From CAIURC01 sp043777315 (lineage in GTDB: Bacteria > Verrucomicrobiota > Verrucomicrobiia > Chthoniobacterales > Chthoniobacteraceae), in the NCBI GenBank assembly GCA_043777315.1, contig JAYVPW010000147.1, positions 1-51,345 of the forward strand: a stretch of 51,345 nt of DNA, read 5' to 3'. The notes under the pieces were generated by a model that was given only the letters and a program-made list of their open reading frames with translations, was not told where the DNA came from and did no database searches. Positions 34,974 through 44,563 of this stretch are shown here, one piece after another. Position numbers and translations under genes: made by a program. How positions within the stretch are numbered: the first letter of the stretch is position 1; each line of letters begins with the position of its first letter.

Positions 34974-35765
34974 ATGTCGTCCTTTCACGTCACCATCCTC
35001 GGCAGCGGCAGCTCGGGAAATAGCGCGCTCGTCGAGACGGACGGGACGCGGCTGCTGATCGACGGCGGCCTGAGCTGCCGGCAAACCGTGACGAGGCTTG
35101 CACAGTGCGGCGTCACTCCGCTGGAGATCGACGGCATCCTTTTAACGCACGAGCACGGTGATCACGCGGCGTGTCTGGACGTTTGGTGCAAGCAATTCGG
35201 GACGCCGATTTATTGCAACCGGCTCACCGCGGAGGTGCTGCAGAGCTGCAAGCCGGAGCTGAAAAAGGATTGGCGGCTCTTCGTCACTGGAAGCGAGTTC
35301 CAGATCAAAGACATCACGATCCAGACGTTCTCCGTCCCGCACGATGCGGTGGAGCCGGCGGGCTTCGTCCTGCATCACGGGCGCGAGTCGCTCGGATTTC
35401 TGACCGATCTCGGGTTCGCGACGAAGCTGGTTTATGAGCGCGTGCGGCAGGTGCAGACGCTGGTCATCGAGACGAATCACGACGAGAAACTGCTTCAGAA
35501 TTGCACGAAGCGGCCGTGGTCGGTGAAGCAGCGGATCATGTCGCGGCACGGCCATCTTTCCAACACCGCGGCCGCCGGCGTGCTCGCGGAATTGCTCGGG
35601 ACGAATCTGCGCCGCGCCGTGCTCGGACATCTCAGCCGCGATTGCAACAACCCGGAACTCGCGATCGGCACCGTGCGATCCGTCCTCGATGCGCGCGGCG
35701 CGAACGAGGTCGAAATCGTCTGCGCCGGACCGCGCGAAATCAGCCCGCGGTTTGCGGTCGGGTGA
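34974..35765 (+). CDS. YycJ/WalJ-like MBL-fold metallohydrolase
   Basis: A 263-residue protein with the metallo-beta-lactamase signature THEHGDHAA (His59-x-His61-x-Asp63-His64). The N-terminus FHVTILGSGSSGNSALVETD and LLIDGGLSCRQT are diagnostic of the YycJ/WalJ group. Further ligands are in SVPHDAVEPAGFVLHHG and the C-terminal VLGHLSRDCNNPELAIG. YycJ is proposed to be a 5'-3' exonuclease involved in cell-wall or DNA-damage responses in Gram-positives; in this phylum the role is untested. No WalK/WalR pair is adjacent. Confidence 0.9.
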   Translation: MSSFHVTILGSGSSGNSALVETDGTRLLIDGGLSCRQTVTRLAQCGVTPLEIDGILLTHEHGDHAACLDVWCKQFGTPIYCNRLTAEVLQSCKPELKKDWRLFVTGSEFQIKDITIQTFSVPHDAVEPAGFVLHHGRESLGFLTDLGFATKLVYERVRQVQTLVIETNHDEKLLQNCTKRPWSVKQRIMSRHGHLSNTAAAGVLAELLGTNLRRAVLGHLSRDCNNPELAIGTVRSVLDARGANEVEIVCAGPREISPRFAVG

Positions 35766-35779
35766 CGGCCACCCAGTGC

Positions 35780-35829
35780 CGCGGGACTCCACCGCAGGAC
35801 TCCACCGCGGGACTCCACCGCAGGACTTC
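35780..35829. repeat. 13-bp tandem repeat (cgcgggactccac), four copies
   Basis: Four consecutive units alternate between cgcgggactccac and cgcaggactccac, with the last one cut short at cgcaggacttc. It begins 15 bases after the MBL gene's stop codon. It is not coding. Confidence 0.85.
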
Positions 35830-35845
35830 GGCGCGGGCTCTTCAA

Positions 35846-36026
35846 GCCGGAGGCTTGGCGGAAATTAGCCGGTGGCGTCAGCCACCGGAATGGATGAAAA
35901 AAGGCGTGCGCCCCAGCGGGGCGCCGGACCACCGCGCGTCTCCACCGCCCCGCCGGGGCGGAACCGTTTTGTTGCCGGTATCCGGTGGCTGACGCCACCG
36001 GCTAATTTCCGGGAAGCCTCCGGCTT
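35846..36026. repeat. Inverted-repeat element (ggtggcgtcagccacc family)
   Basis: The left arm (35846-35888) runs gccggaggcttggcggaaat then attagccggtggcgtcagcc. The right arm (35984-36026) is its near-perfect reverse complement over 43 bases, ending aagcctccggc. Each arm contains the self-complementary ggtggcgtcagccacc-like word. About 95 bases lie between them. It fills the gap between the MBL gene and the convergent HEAT-like gene. Confidence 0.88.
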
Positions 36027-36076
36027 CGAGAAAATAGACGAGCCGTTTCCGCAAGGCGGCTCTTCGCCGGCCGGCC

Positions 36077-37216
36077 TCAGCGCGGGATGCGCGACTGGAG
36101 TTTTTGCAGCTCGGAAGTGAGGTCGGGAAAGCGCCCGGTGGTGATCCATTCCTTCGTCGTTTTTTCGACGGAGAGGAAGCGCGCGGAGTCATCGGCGGGC
36201 ACGGGCGGGGCGGTGAGAAGGTTGTCGGAAACAAAGCTCGCGGGGGTGACGAAGCCTTTCAGCAGCTTGGTTTTTTCGGGGAGCGAGATGTCGGGGCGGG
36301 TGAGGTAATTCTCGACGGCCTGGCGTTCGGCGGGTTGGGAAAGATCGGCTTTGGCGAAGTAATCGGCGCGGACGAATGGGCGCTCGGAGAGGATCTGCGG
36401 GTTGCCGTTGAGGTAGGTCATCACGGGGAGCGCGGCGGCTTCGGCGAGGCGGTCGAGGGCGACGGCGGCGGCGCGCTGGAGGTCGCGATTTCCGCCGGAC
36501 AAATTGGAGGCGAGGGTGGGAACGAGCGTCGGATCTTTCGTGAAAACTGCGATGTCGAAGGCTTCGAGCATCCCGGCGCTGGGGCGGGCGAGCCACGGTT
36601 CGTGGGCGAGCATTTCGCGGAGTTTTCCGGCGAGGAAGGCGGTGTCGCGGGGGTCGTGCCAGGCGACGTTGCGGAGCGAGAGCGCCCACTCGTCGGCGGA
36701 GTTTTTGGAGTCGAGAACGGTGCGGGCGAACTGCGCGGCGTCGGCGGTGCCGGCTTGTTTGGAGAGGCGTCCGAGCCAGTCCATCAGCGCCACGCGGAGG
36801 GTCGGCGCGCCGGCGAGTTTGCCGCCTTCGCCGAGGGCGAATTCCTCGCCGGTCGGGGCGTCCTGGCCGGTGCCGAGGAATTGCAAAATCGCGCGGATGG
36901 CGAGCCGCGGATCGGCGGCGAAAAGCTCGCGCTCGAGCTGGGCGAGATCGGCGGCGCCGGCCTCGCCGGCTTGCAGTCGCGCGAGGAGCGAGTCGATGCG
37001 GGCGCGGAGGGAGGTGAGCGGGGTCGCGGGCTGCGCGGGCGCGGCGGCGGGCGGCGGTGATGCCTCAGCGCCGACAGAAACGTCGGGTGGCGTTGACTGC
37101 GCCGCGGGACGAGCGAGCGGCGCGGGAGCGGGAGTGCGCAGGATGCGGACGATGATTTCGACCGTCAGGCCGAGCAGGATCGCGAGGACGAGAAGCGCCG
37201 CCGTGCGAGCTTTCAC
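36077..37216 (-). CDS. Unrecognised membrane-anchored protein with HEAT-like repeats
   Basis: A 379-residue protein with an N-terminal anchor (AALLVLAILLGLTVEIIVR), a Pro/Ala-rich spacer (about residues 30-65) and a helical repeat domain. Repeats contain PRLAIRAILQFLG, PTLRVALMDWLGRLSKQAG, DPTLVPTLASNLSGGNRDLQ and RAAAVALDRLAEAAALPVM. No catalytic motif is visible. It is directly downstream of the secreted protease (15 bases apart), so they are probably co-transcribed. Probably a periplasmic scaffold. Confidence 0.75.
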   Translation of the reverse strand: MKARTAALLVLAILLGLTVEIIVRILRTPAPAPLARPAAQSTPPDVSVGAEASPPPAAAPAQPATPLTSLRARIDSLLARLQAGEAGAADLAQLERELFAADPRLAIRAILQFLGTGQDAPTGEEFALGEGGKLAGAPTLRVALMDWLGRLSKQAGTADAAQFARTVLDSKNSADEWALSLRNVAWHDPRDTAFLAGKLREMLAHEPWLARPSAGMLEAFDIAVFTKDPTLVPTLASNLSGGNRDLQRAAAVALDRLAEAAALPVMTYLNGNPQILSERPFVRADYFAKADLSQPAERQAVENYLTRPDISLPEKTKLLKGFVTPASFVSDNLLTAPPVPADDSARFLSVEKTTKEWITTGRFPDLTSELQKLQSRIPR

Positions 37217-37231
37217 GGGCGGTGGCGCGGG

Positions 37232-37978
37232 TCAGCGCAGATAAGTTTTGATGAACGCGGCGACGGTCGAGTTCAGCGCGCGAATGCCGCCGGCGACGGG
37301 GTCGAGCGAGCCGGAGACGACGACGCCGGAGACGTAGAGATTGCCTTTCGCATCCTGCGCGAAGACCGGGCCGCCGCTCATGCCGGACTCGAAATAGATC
37401 GATTCATTTTCCAGAAATGGCCCGTAGGTCCGGGTGAAGGGTGCCGTTGGCTCGACGAAAAGGAGGTCGTCGCCGGTGTGGTATTCGCCGCCGTAGCCGA
37501 GCGCGATATTGTAGGCGGTGCCGGTGAGCAGCTTGGTGTCGGAGGACCAGCCCGCCGCCGCGCCGCTGGCGAGCGGGGAGGCGAAAAGGATGCCGCCGAT
37601 GTCGTAGGCAAAGGCGCGCACGTCGTCGCCGCCGTGGGCGACGACGTTCTGCCGGTAGCCGCCGAGGACGTAGAGCCGCGTGGCGGATTGCTCGGAGAGG
37701 TCGGTCGCGCCGTATTGGCCGCGGCGGAAGAGCACGTCCGTGGACCAGCCGCCGTCGAAATCATAGACGATGTGACCGGCGGTGAGGACGGAGCGCGGGC
37801 GGATGACGGTGCCGCTGCCGCTGAAATACGCGTCGCCGCTTTCGAAGAGCAATTGCCCGACGAGCGAATACGGCATTTTTCGCACGAAAGCCGCGCCGGT
37901 CGGCTGCGGGTAATCCGCCGCGTGAGTCGAGAGCGACAGGGCAAGCGCCGCGAGAGTGAAGAGTGTTTTCCGTTGCAC
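37232..37978 (-). CDS. Secreted trypsin-like serine protease
   Basis: A 248-residue protein starting at GTG 37978, chosen because it gives a clean signal peptide (MQRKTLFTLAALALSLSTHA); the frame stays open 99 bases upstream without a good start. The catalytic triad fits the chymotrypsin fold: His69 in LTAGH, Asp126 in AFAYDIGGI, Ser201 in GMSGGPVF. It would act in the periplasm or outside the cell. Likely co-transcribed with the HEAT-like gene downstream. Confidence 0.85.
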   Translation of the reverse strand: MQRKTLFTLAALALSLSTHAADYPQPTGAAFVRKMPYSLVGQLLFESGDAYFSGSGTVIRPRSVLTAGHIVYDFDGGWSTDVLFRRGQYGATDLSEQSATRLYVLGGYRQNVVAHGGDDVRAFAYDIGGILFASPLASGAAAGWSSDTKLLTGTAYNIALGYGGEYHTGDDLLFVEPTAPFTRTYGPFLENESIYFESGMSGGPVFAQDAKGNLYVSGVVVSGSLDPVAGGIRALNSTVAAFIKTYLR

Positions 37979-38103
37979 GGCGGGGGAGAATAGCCGGGAT
38001 CGGCCACAACGCAACGGCGGGGCGGGCTGGCCTCGCGACGGCAGGTGTTGCGCGATTGAACATCGTCTCGGGAGCACGCACGGTGAACGTTTCGCAGGCG
38101 AAA

Positions 38104-38400
38104 GCTCGCGTCCTTTTACCCAACGGCATGGACAGCGTCTCCGGCCTCACCCAAAAGAAAATCGAGCGGGCGAGACGATAAAATACGAGTTCACGCTGCG
38201 GCAGCACGGGACGCAGATGTATCATCCGCACTTCGATGAAATGACGCAGATGGGCATGTTCGTCATCCACCCCAGAGTGCAGGCCGATCCGCGGGTGGAC
38301 CGCGTTTTGCGCTGATACTCAGCGAATGGCGCATCGACCCCGCCGCGGCGCGACCGGAACGACAGAAATGACGGACTTCAACATCCTCGCCTTCCGAGCC
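38104..38400 (+). pseudogene. Decayed multicopper oxidase fragment
   Basis: Two frames encode pieces of one conserved cupredoxin region. VLLPNGMDSVSGLTQKKIE (38110-38166) runs into KYEFTLRQHGTQMYHPHFDE and MTQMGMFVIHP (about 38179-38270) in another frame. The shift is explained by loss of one C in a gagccgggc-like site at about 38166-38168 (now gagcggg). A further remnant, LSEWRIDP then MTDFNILAF, lies at about 38318-38400, again out of frame. The HWHG copper site normally found before LLPNG is absent. The family oxidises Cu(I) or other metals and contributes to copper resistance. The rest of 38401-38522 is empty. Confidence 0.85.
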
Positions 38401-38522
38401 GTTCTCGTTCTGATGCTCAGAAATCGACGATCACGCCACCAGCCATCCGTGGGGCATTCGGGGGGAAACCAAGCGTTCTACATGGATGTCGTGGCAACGC
38501 AGGTTCTCGCTTCTAACCCCGA

Positions 38523-41500
38523 ATGGAATCGGTAGAGTCGGCTCATTCCAATCTCCTCTCGATGACCTCTGACACACCGTTAGTTGCAGATCTCAAAGCG
38601 GCTTACCGAAGTCTCGCGGAAGAGCTGAAACGGGCTTTGCTCAAAGAGGTGGCGGCGGAACAGCCCAAATTTCTGGGCGACTGGATCACTGCCGCGGGGC
38701 TGGGGAAAGGCTACCGCCAGCAGACCGTCACGGAGCGGAAGAATGCGCACTGCCGGGAGAAGATGGACGAGGCGCTGGTGCGCGAGGGGAGCGAAGAAAT
38801 GCTCATGTTTGCCGCGCGCCGGTTTTTTATCGTGGTGCGGCCGGAGTTTGTCAGGCGGCTCAACGAGCTGGGGATGGAGGGCCGGACGAACGGCGACTCT
38901 GACCTTGCCGACGAGTTGCTGGAGGCGTTGAAGCCCGAGATGGGTGGTGCCACCGGGTGGTCTTTTTTTGATGCGGCGATGCGGCTCACGCCGGACACGT
39001 TTATCTTTCCAAAAGAGCTGTGCGCGGAACCTGAGGACGACAGGGCGGAGATCGCTGAGCCTCCTCTCGAAAGGACGGGCACGGAATGGGACGTCGATCT
39101 GGCAGGTTTGGATGCGAGCTGCGCGGAGCTCTCGGCGGGAATCGCGCAGCTCCGGGCGGCCAAAGCCGTCGATCTCCCGGCGCTGCAAGCCGCGCTCGAC
39201 GACGCTTTTCTCACCGCGAGCGTCTTGCGCGACGAGTTGGAAACGTCGGCGACGGAGAGCGATTTTCCGGGTGAACCCTGGCAGAATGCCGCAGGTTTGC
39301 GCGACTACGCCGCGGCGCTCGCGGTGCATTTGCATGCTCGATCCGGCGCGGCGCAGCGACGGGAGTTGCTCGCCGCGCTGGCGGCGCGGCTGGAGACAGC
39401 TCGTGTCTCGCATCGCGTGCCGCGGCAGCAGTTGCGGCTCGATGCGTTGCGCACCCGCGCGGTCGTGGAATTGCAGGCATTGATCGACGCCGGGGCACCG
39501 CCGGAACTACCCGGCCCCGTGGCCGCGGACGCCTGGCTGCGCTGGGCGCTCGAGCGCGCCGGGTCGGAGATCGAGGAATTGCGCGAGCGGCTGACGGCGC
39601 AGGGTTTGGCGGCGCTCGCCGATTTTATCGAAGGTTGCGAGGCAGGGGAGTTGGGTTTGAGCGTCGCGCCCCGAGTCGAGCCGGAACGCTCATCGGTCAC
39701 GCCAGCCACGCCGGGAGGAAGGTTCGTCGAACCAGCGCCGGCTGCTGAGAAAAACCCCGCGGCCGAGCCGCCAGCCGCCGCCGATCGATCGCGGACCCGC
39801 ACCGAGCCGCCACCGGTGGATAAACCGGCGGAAGCCGAAGTCGCGACTGGACCCGGCGGCAATACCGTCGAGGCACCTGTCTCCGATCAGCTGGGCGGCG
39901 CTGACGGAGCCATTGCGCACACCAAAGAATCGCCGGGCGGCCCACCACGCACCCTTGTGCCAGAGAAAATCGCAATCTTTCAAACGCCGCGCGCCACCCC
40001 GCCGCGCGCCAAAATTGAGCCGGCAGGACCGTCGTCAGCGCAAAGTCCGGCAGCGGACTTGTTTTCCGCGGCCGTCGATCTTCAGACCCTGGCTCGCGCA
40101 GCCACCCTGAGTCCCGGCGAGGCGGCGGGCACGGCGTTTTCCGCGCTGACGTGGCGGCTGATTCATGAGGGCCGTCGCGGGCTGGCATTCCAGATGGCGA
40201 ACGACGTCGAGCAAAGATGGCCAGGCGCAGAGCGAACGCTGCCGGCGGCGGCGGTGCGCGCGACCGCCCTAGCATTGCGCGTGCAGTCGGAGAGTGGCGA
40301 GCTTTACCGCTGCCTCCAAAAAGATTTCCGCGACGCCACGGAAGCTCTGATGCCAGGCGAAAGTTCGGCGGCAAATCTCAGCTCGCGGCTGCTGCTAGGA
40401 GCGGCGGCGTTGAGACCGGCGCTGCTCGCTCCTCGTTCGGGCGCGGCCACGGTCCTGCGGGAGATGCATCTCGGCGCGGCGTTGTCTCACTTCAATGACC
40501 TGGCGAAGCCGATCTGGGAATTTGGCGACCGCGGTGTGCCGCTCAACCCCGAGGCGCTTGAGGGCGTCCAATCGAAAGCGGCCTGGGAGGAGAAACTGTC
40601 GGCGTTGCGGGATGAGGCCGAGGGTTGGTGGAATTCAGCCGAAAACGCCGCGATCATCACGCGCCCCGGAGCGCACACTTGGCGCCGGATGATGGAGTCC
40701 GACGGTGTGATCGGGCGGCTGCTCGCCGGGGTGCGGGAAAATTCCGCGGAGCCCGGCCGACTCAAAAAATTGCGCGAGCTGATCGAGGAATTCGACAACG
40801 ACGCCGCCTTCGATGCCGAGGCTCGGCGGACGTATTCGCAAGTGCTCACGCACCGCGGGCAGCTCGTGCAGCCGGCCGCGAAGAAGATCATTCGTCTCGG
40901 ACGCGAAGCTGTGCAGGTCGCGCGGCGATGGGCTTCCTTGCAGGAGGTCAGACCCGATGGTGCGCTGGGCTTTTTGCTGAAACATGCCAGCGATCTCCGC
41001 CGCGAACTCGACCGGCGGTACGACAAAGTCATCGGCGAACTGCGCGAATTCGCGGACGGCTCCGAGGATGTGACCGTCGCGGCGGCCGTGCACTACGCGA
41101 TCGAGGCAGTCGAGAACATTTGTGCGCTTTTCTCGGGCGGCAGCCAGCCGGTTGAGCCGCCGGTCCGCTTCGTCCTGCACGCCGGGCTGCTGCGGTTTCC
41201 GGAGATTCAACTCAATGCGGATTGGGAGCCGATCGAGGCCGCGGAGCCGGTGGCCCTGACGCTCGCTCGCGCGCTCGCCGCCGGCACCGTGCCGAGCTGG
41301 CCCGAGGCCTTTGAAAGGCAGGCGGACAAACGCGATCACGAGGCGACCGGACACATCATCGAATTCCTCGAATGGCAGAACGATCCCTCAGTGGACGCGC
41401 TGCGAACGACGCAGGAGCAGCAGGTCGAGTTGTGTCGCGATGCGCTCCGGCGCGAGACGCACGAGACTCGGGCCCGGCTCGATCGCGCGATGAGGCAAGG

Positions 41501-44500
41501 GCTGATCACCCACGCCGATTTCAATGAAACCAACGCGAAAGTGACGGCACTCGACGGGGCGATCGATACGACCCTCAATTTCCATCGGCAAACCGCCGCC
41601 CTCAAGCAAATGCGGAGCATCATCGACCAGCGGGAGGTGCTGCAGCGTGAGGCGGTTCGGCAGCGTCTGGATCGTCTGCCTGCGTCGCTCTCCGCGGAGG
41701 TCGTGCAGGCGATCCGCACCGCGCTCGACAGCGGCGACATCGTCACCGCGAATGACTACATCGAACGCGCAGAGAGAGGTGCCGCGCTGCATGAACCGGC
41801 GTCTCGACGGCCGCAATTCCTCGAGTTCTTCGGTGGCGCCGCCGGGGAAGATCGCGGCCGTTTTTTCACCCTGATCGAGGAACTCGAACCGTCGGTGAAC
41901 GCGCCGGCGCGCATCGTAAGCGCCGCGCACAATCGCACGCCGGTCCTGGGCATCGAGTTCAAGCGAATGCCCGCAGAACAAGCGGACAAGACGGCACGGG
42001 CGATCGAAGCCTGGTTCGACGCGAAACGACAGCGGCAGCTCAGCGGAGACCAGTGCCGCGCGATCCTGGCCGGGCTAGGTTTCACCGTCTCGAAAGCCGA
42101 GAATCGGCGGAAAGCGGAACACACCTGGCTCGAGATCACGACCGAGCCGACGGATCAAAGTCCCGTCGCCGCGTTTGGCTCGGAAGCCGGTGGTCATTTC
42201 CGCGTTTTCTCCGCCTTCAGCGAGTCGATGGAAACTCTCTGCAAGCTCGCCTCACCGCAAGACTTCCAGCGGCACGGGACGTTTGTCTTTTACTTCGACG
42301 CGCTCGACGAACGGCGTCGGCGGGAACTGGCGAGACTCTGCCGGGAAAGCGCGGGAGCTTTCGCGGTGATCGATACCGTGCTGCTTCTGCACGTCTGTGC
42401 CGCCATCGGCACGCGCGCCCGGTTGCCGCGGCTCTTCGACTGCGCGCTGCCGTTTTCGCGCGTTCAGCCTTACATCACGACGGCGGGCCGGATGCCGCCG
42501 GAAATGTTCTTCGGGCGCCATCGCGAGATCGAGGAACTGACGAGCCTCATGGGTTCCTGCTTCGTGTATGGCGGACGCCAACTCGGCAAGACGGCGCTGC
42601 TCCGGCACGTGGAGGAACGCTTTCATGCTCCTCGCGCGGGCCGCCTCGCCTGCTGGCTCGATCTCAAGCATCACGGCCTGCATTCCATCGACGACATCTG
42701 GCCCGTGCTGGCGGGGCATCTCGGAAAATTCGGCGTCCTCGGCGAGTCGGCCTCGCGGCAGATCACGCTCGAAACGCTGCTCGAGCACGCGCGCACCTGG
42801 CTGGAGGCTGATGAGGAGCGCCGCATTCTGCTGCTACTCGATGAGGCGGATAATTTCCTCAAAGCCGACGCGACCGATCCGGCGAGCAAGGTGCCCTTCT
42901 CCCGCTGCGTCCGGCTTCGCGGCCTGATGGATGCGACGCAAAAGCGCTTCAAGGTCGTCTTCGCCGGCCTGCATAATGTCCAGCGCACGACGCGCGTGGC
43001 GAATCATCCGCTCGCGCATTACGGGCAGCCGCTCTGCATCGGACCGTTGCTCAATGACCCGCGCGACGCCGAGGAGGCGCGCCGCCTAGTCGAGGAGCCG
43101 CTCGCGGCAGCCGGTTATTTTTTCGAGTCGAGCTACCCGGTGGTCCACATCCTCGCGCAGAGCAATTACTACCCCAGCCTGATCCAGCTCTACTGCCAGC
43201 GCTTGCTCCGGCACGCGACGGACAGTGTCCGGCAGTTCGACATCCGGACGACGCCACCCTACCTCCTCACGCTGCGCCACGTCGAGGACGCCTACAACAG
43301 CCTCGAATTGCAGTCGGCGATCGCCGAGAAATTCCGCCTCACGCTCGACCTCGATCCGAAGTATCGGCTGATCGCCATCATCCTCGCTTTTTACAAGGAG
43401 GAGGCTGAACGCGGGTTCGAGATCGCGCGGCTGCGGAACGAGGCGACGACGTGGTGGGAGAAAGGATTTTCCAAAACCAGCGATGAAGATTTCGCGGAGC
43501 TGCTTGAGGAAATGGTCGGCCTCGGCGTGCTCCGGCGCAGCACCTCACGCGCGCTCTATTTTCTCCGGAATCCGAATCTCGTCCCACTGCTCGGGCGGCC
43601 CGAGGAGATCGAGAAAGAACTCGAGAACTTTTCCGGCAAGGAGCCCGAGCCGGAGTTCGATCCCGTCCACTTCCGGCGGCCGTTGCGAGCCGGGGATCAC
43701 GGCGTGCGCAGCCCGTTGAGCGTCGCGCATGAAAGTGAGCTGCGCAGTTTGCAGAAGGATGCGGTTTTCGTTTTCGCCGGCACTCCGGCAGCCGAAATTT
43801 CGAAACTGCGCGATGCCGTCGAGGCGATCATCGACCGCGATCGGCTCAGCCTGATGAGCAACCTGCGCGCGGTGCAGACTTTTTCCGAAAAGCTGCGCGA
43901 GATCAGCGCACGAGCGGCCGCCGGCGTGAACATCGCGTTTGTCCCCGCCGAGGCCGCGTGGGATGAACAGTGGCTGCGCGCGGCCATCGAGCGCACGCAA
44001 AAGCGCGGGGCCGAGCAGAGCCGCCTCGGGGTGGTCTTCGTCGCGTCGCCGGAACTCGCCTGGCAGCAAACGGACGCCCTCCGCGCACTCGACGCCGGCG
44101 GCCAGATATCCTTGCGCACCCTACGGCCTTGGAACGAAGCCGCCTTGCGGCAATGGCTCGAGGAATGCCAGTTTGGCCCACGCGACTCCGACGGCCGCCG
44201 CGAGCTGCTCGAGGTCACCGGCAACTGGCCGCTGCTCCTCGGCCAAGCTTACCGCGCGAGCCGCGAGCACGACTGGAAAGCATCCGTCGATGAGCTGCGG
44301 AAATCCGGTTCCACTGAGTTGCTCCCCGCGCTCGGTTGCGAAGATCCCGCGCGCCGACAGGTGCTCGAGGTCTGGGCGCAGCTCGGTGACGTGGCCACCG
44401 CCAGGGATCTCGCGGCCCTCTGCTCGTTTGCCTCCGAGGGTTTCGTCGAAAAGGTTTTTCACTGGACGCAGATCATCGGGCTCGCCACGCGTGCGGCCGA

Positions 44501-44555
44501 TTCATGGCATCTCGATCCCTTGCTCGCCAGGGTATTGAATGCGCCGGGCGGGTAG
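38523..44555 (+). CDS. Giant P-loop NTPase, component 1 of a candidate new system
   Basis: A 2,010-residue protein; ATG 38562 is an alternative start. Residues 1-370 are mostly helical, followed by a Pro/Ala/Glu-rich linker (about 385-520). A long helical region (about 520-1300) has heptad-like Leu/Arg/Glu patterns. The ATPase domain has Walker A GGRQLGKT (1350-1357) after FFGRHREIEELTSLMGS, and Walker B LLLLDEADNFL (Asp1440-Glu1441). A possible winged helix follows (about 1710-1800; FAELLEEMVGLGVLRRSTSR). The C-terminal 180 residues contain VFVASPEL and WNEAALRQWLEE blocks that recall a second ATPase-like fold without a P-loop. I do not recognise the family. STAND/AAA+ sensors with this 'FGR-x-x-E-x-x-x-L' box often act in defence or signalling. 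Eight bases separate it from gene 2. Confidence 0.85.
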   Translation: MESVESAHSNLLSMTSDTPLVADLKAAYRSLAEELKRALLKEVAAEQPKFLGDWITAAGLGKGYRQQTVTERKNAHCREKMDEALVREGSEEMLMFAARRFFIVVRPEFVRRLNELGMEGRTNGDSDLADELLEALKPEMGGATGWSFFDAAMRLTPDTFIFPKELCAEPEDDRAEIAEPPLERTGTEWDVDLAGLDASCAELSAGIAQLRAAKAVDLPALQAALDDAFLTASVLRDELETSATESDFPGEPWQNAAGLRDYAAALAVHLHARSGAAQRRELLAALAARLETARVSHRVPRQQLRLDALRTRAVVELQALIDAGAPPELPGPVAADAWLRWALERAGSEIEELRERLTAQGLAALADFIEGCEAGELGLSVAPRVEPERSSVTPATPGGRFVEPAPAAEKNPAAEPPAAADRSRTRTEPPPVDKPAEAEVATGPGGNTVEAPVSDQLGGADGAIAHTKESPGGPPRTLVPEKIAIFQTPRATPPRAKIEPAGPSSAQSPAADLFSAAVDLQTLARAATLSPGEAAGTAFSALTWRLIHEGRRGLAFQMANDVEQRWPGAERTLPAAAVRATALALRVQSESGELYRCLQKDFRDATEALMPGESSAANLSSRLLLGAAALRPALLAPRSGAATVLREMHLGAALSHFNDLAKPIWEFGDRGVPLNPEALEGVQSKAAWEEKLSALRDEAEGWWNSAENAAIITRPGAHTWRRMMESDGVIGRLLAGVRENSAEPGRLKKLRELIEEFDNDAAFDAEARRTYSQVLTHRGQLVQPAAKKIIRLGREAVQVARRWASLQEVRPDGALGFLLKHASDLRRELDRRYDKVIGELREFADGSEDVTVAAAVHYAIEAVENICALFSGGSQPVEPPVRFVLHAGLLRFPEIQLNADWEPIEAAEPVALTLARALAAGTVPSWPEAFERQADKRDHEATGHIIEFLEWQNDPSVDALRTTQEQQVELCRDALRRETHETRARLDRAMRQGLITHADFNETNAKVTALDGAIDTTLNFHRQTAALKQMRSIIDQREVLQREAVRQRLDRLPASLSAEVVQAIRTALDSGDIVTANDYIERAERGAALHEPASRRPQFLEFFGGAAGEDRGRFFTLIEELEPSVNAPARIVSAAHNRTPVLGIEFKRMPAEQADKTARAIEAWFDAKRQRQLSGDQCRAILAGLGFTVSKAENRRKAEHTWLEITTEPTDQSPVAAFGSEAGGHFRVFSAFSESMETLCKLASPQDFQRHGTFVFYFDALDERRRRELARLCRESAGAFAVIDTVLLLHVCAAIGTRARLPRLFDCALPFSRVQPYITTAGRMPPEMFFGRHREIEELTSLMGSCFVYGGRQLGKTALLRHVEERFHAPRAGRLACWLDLKHHGLHSIDDIWPVLAGHLGKFGVLGESASRQITLETLLEHARTWLEADEERRILLLLDEADNFLKADATDPASKVPFSRCVRLRGLMDATQKRFKVVFAGLHNVQRTTRVANHPLAHYGQPLCIGPLLNDPRDAEEARRLVEEPLAAAGYFFESSYPVVHILAQSNYYPSLIQLYCQRLLRHATDSVRQFDIRTTPPYLLTLRHVEDAYNSLELQSAIAEKFRLTLDLDPKYRLIAIILAFYKEEAERGFEIARLRNEATTWWEKGFSKTSDEDFAELLEEMVGLGVLRRSTSRALYFLRNPNLVPLLGRPEEIEKELENFSGKEPEPEFDPVHFRRPLRAGDHGVRSPLSVAHESELRSLQKDAVFVFAGTPAAEISKLRDAVEAIIDRDRLSLMSNLRAVQTFSEKLREISARAAAGVNIAFVPAEAAWDEQWLRAAIERTQKRGAEQSRLGVVFVASPELAWQQTDALRALDAGGQISLRTLRPWNEAALRQWLEECQFGPRDSDGRRELLEVTGNWPLLLGQAYRASREHDWKASVDELRKSGSTELLPALGCEDPARRQVLEVWAQLGDVATARDLAALCSFASEGFVEKVFHWTQIIGLATRAADSWHLDPLLARVLNAPGG

Positions 44556-44563
44556 CCTTCGCC

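Noticed and set aside
38523..44555. BREX BrxC or a type I restriction ATPase as identity of the giant protein
   Set aside because: It lacks the recognisable BrxC arrangement and there is no PglZ, PglX or BrxL next to it. No helicase motifs are present.
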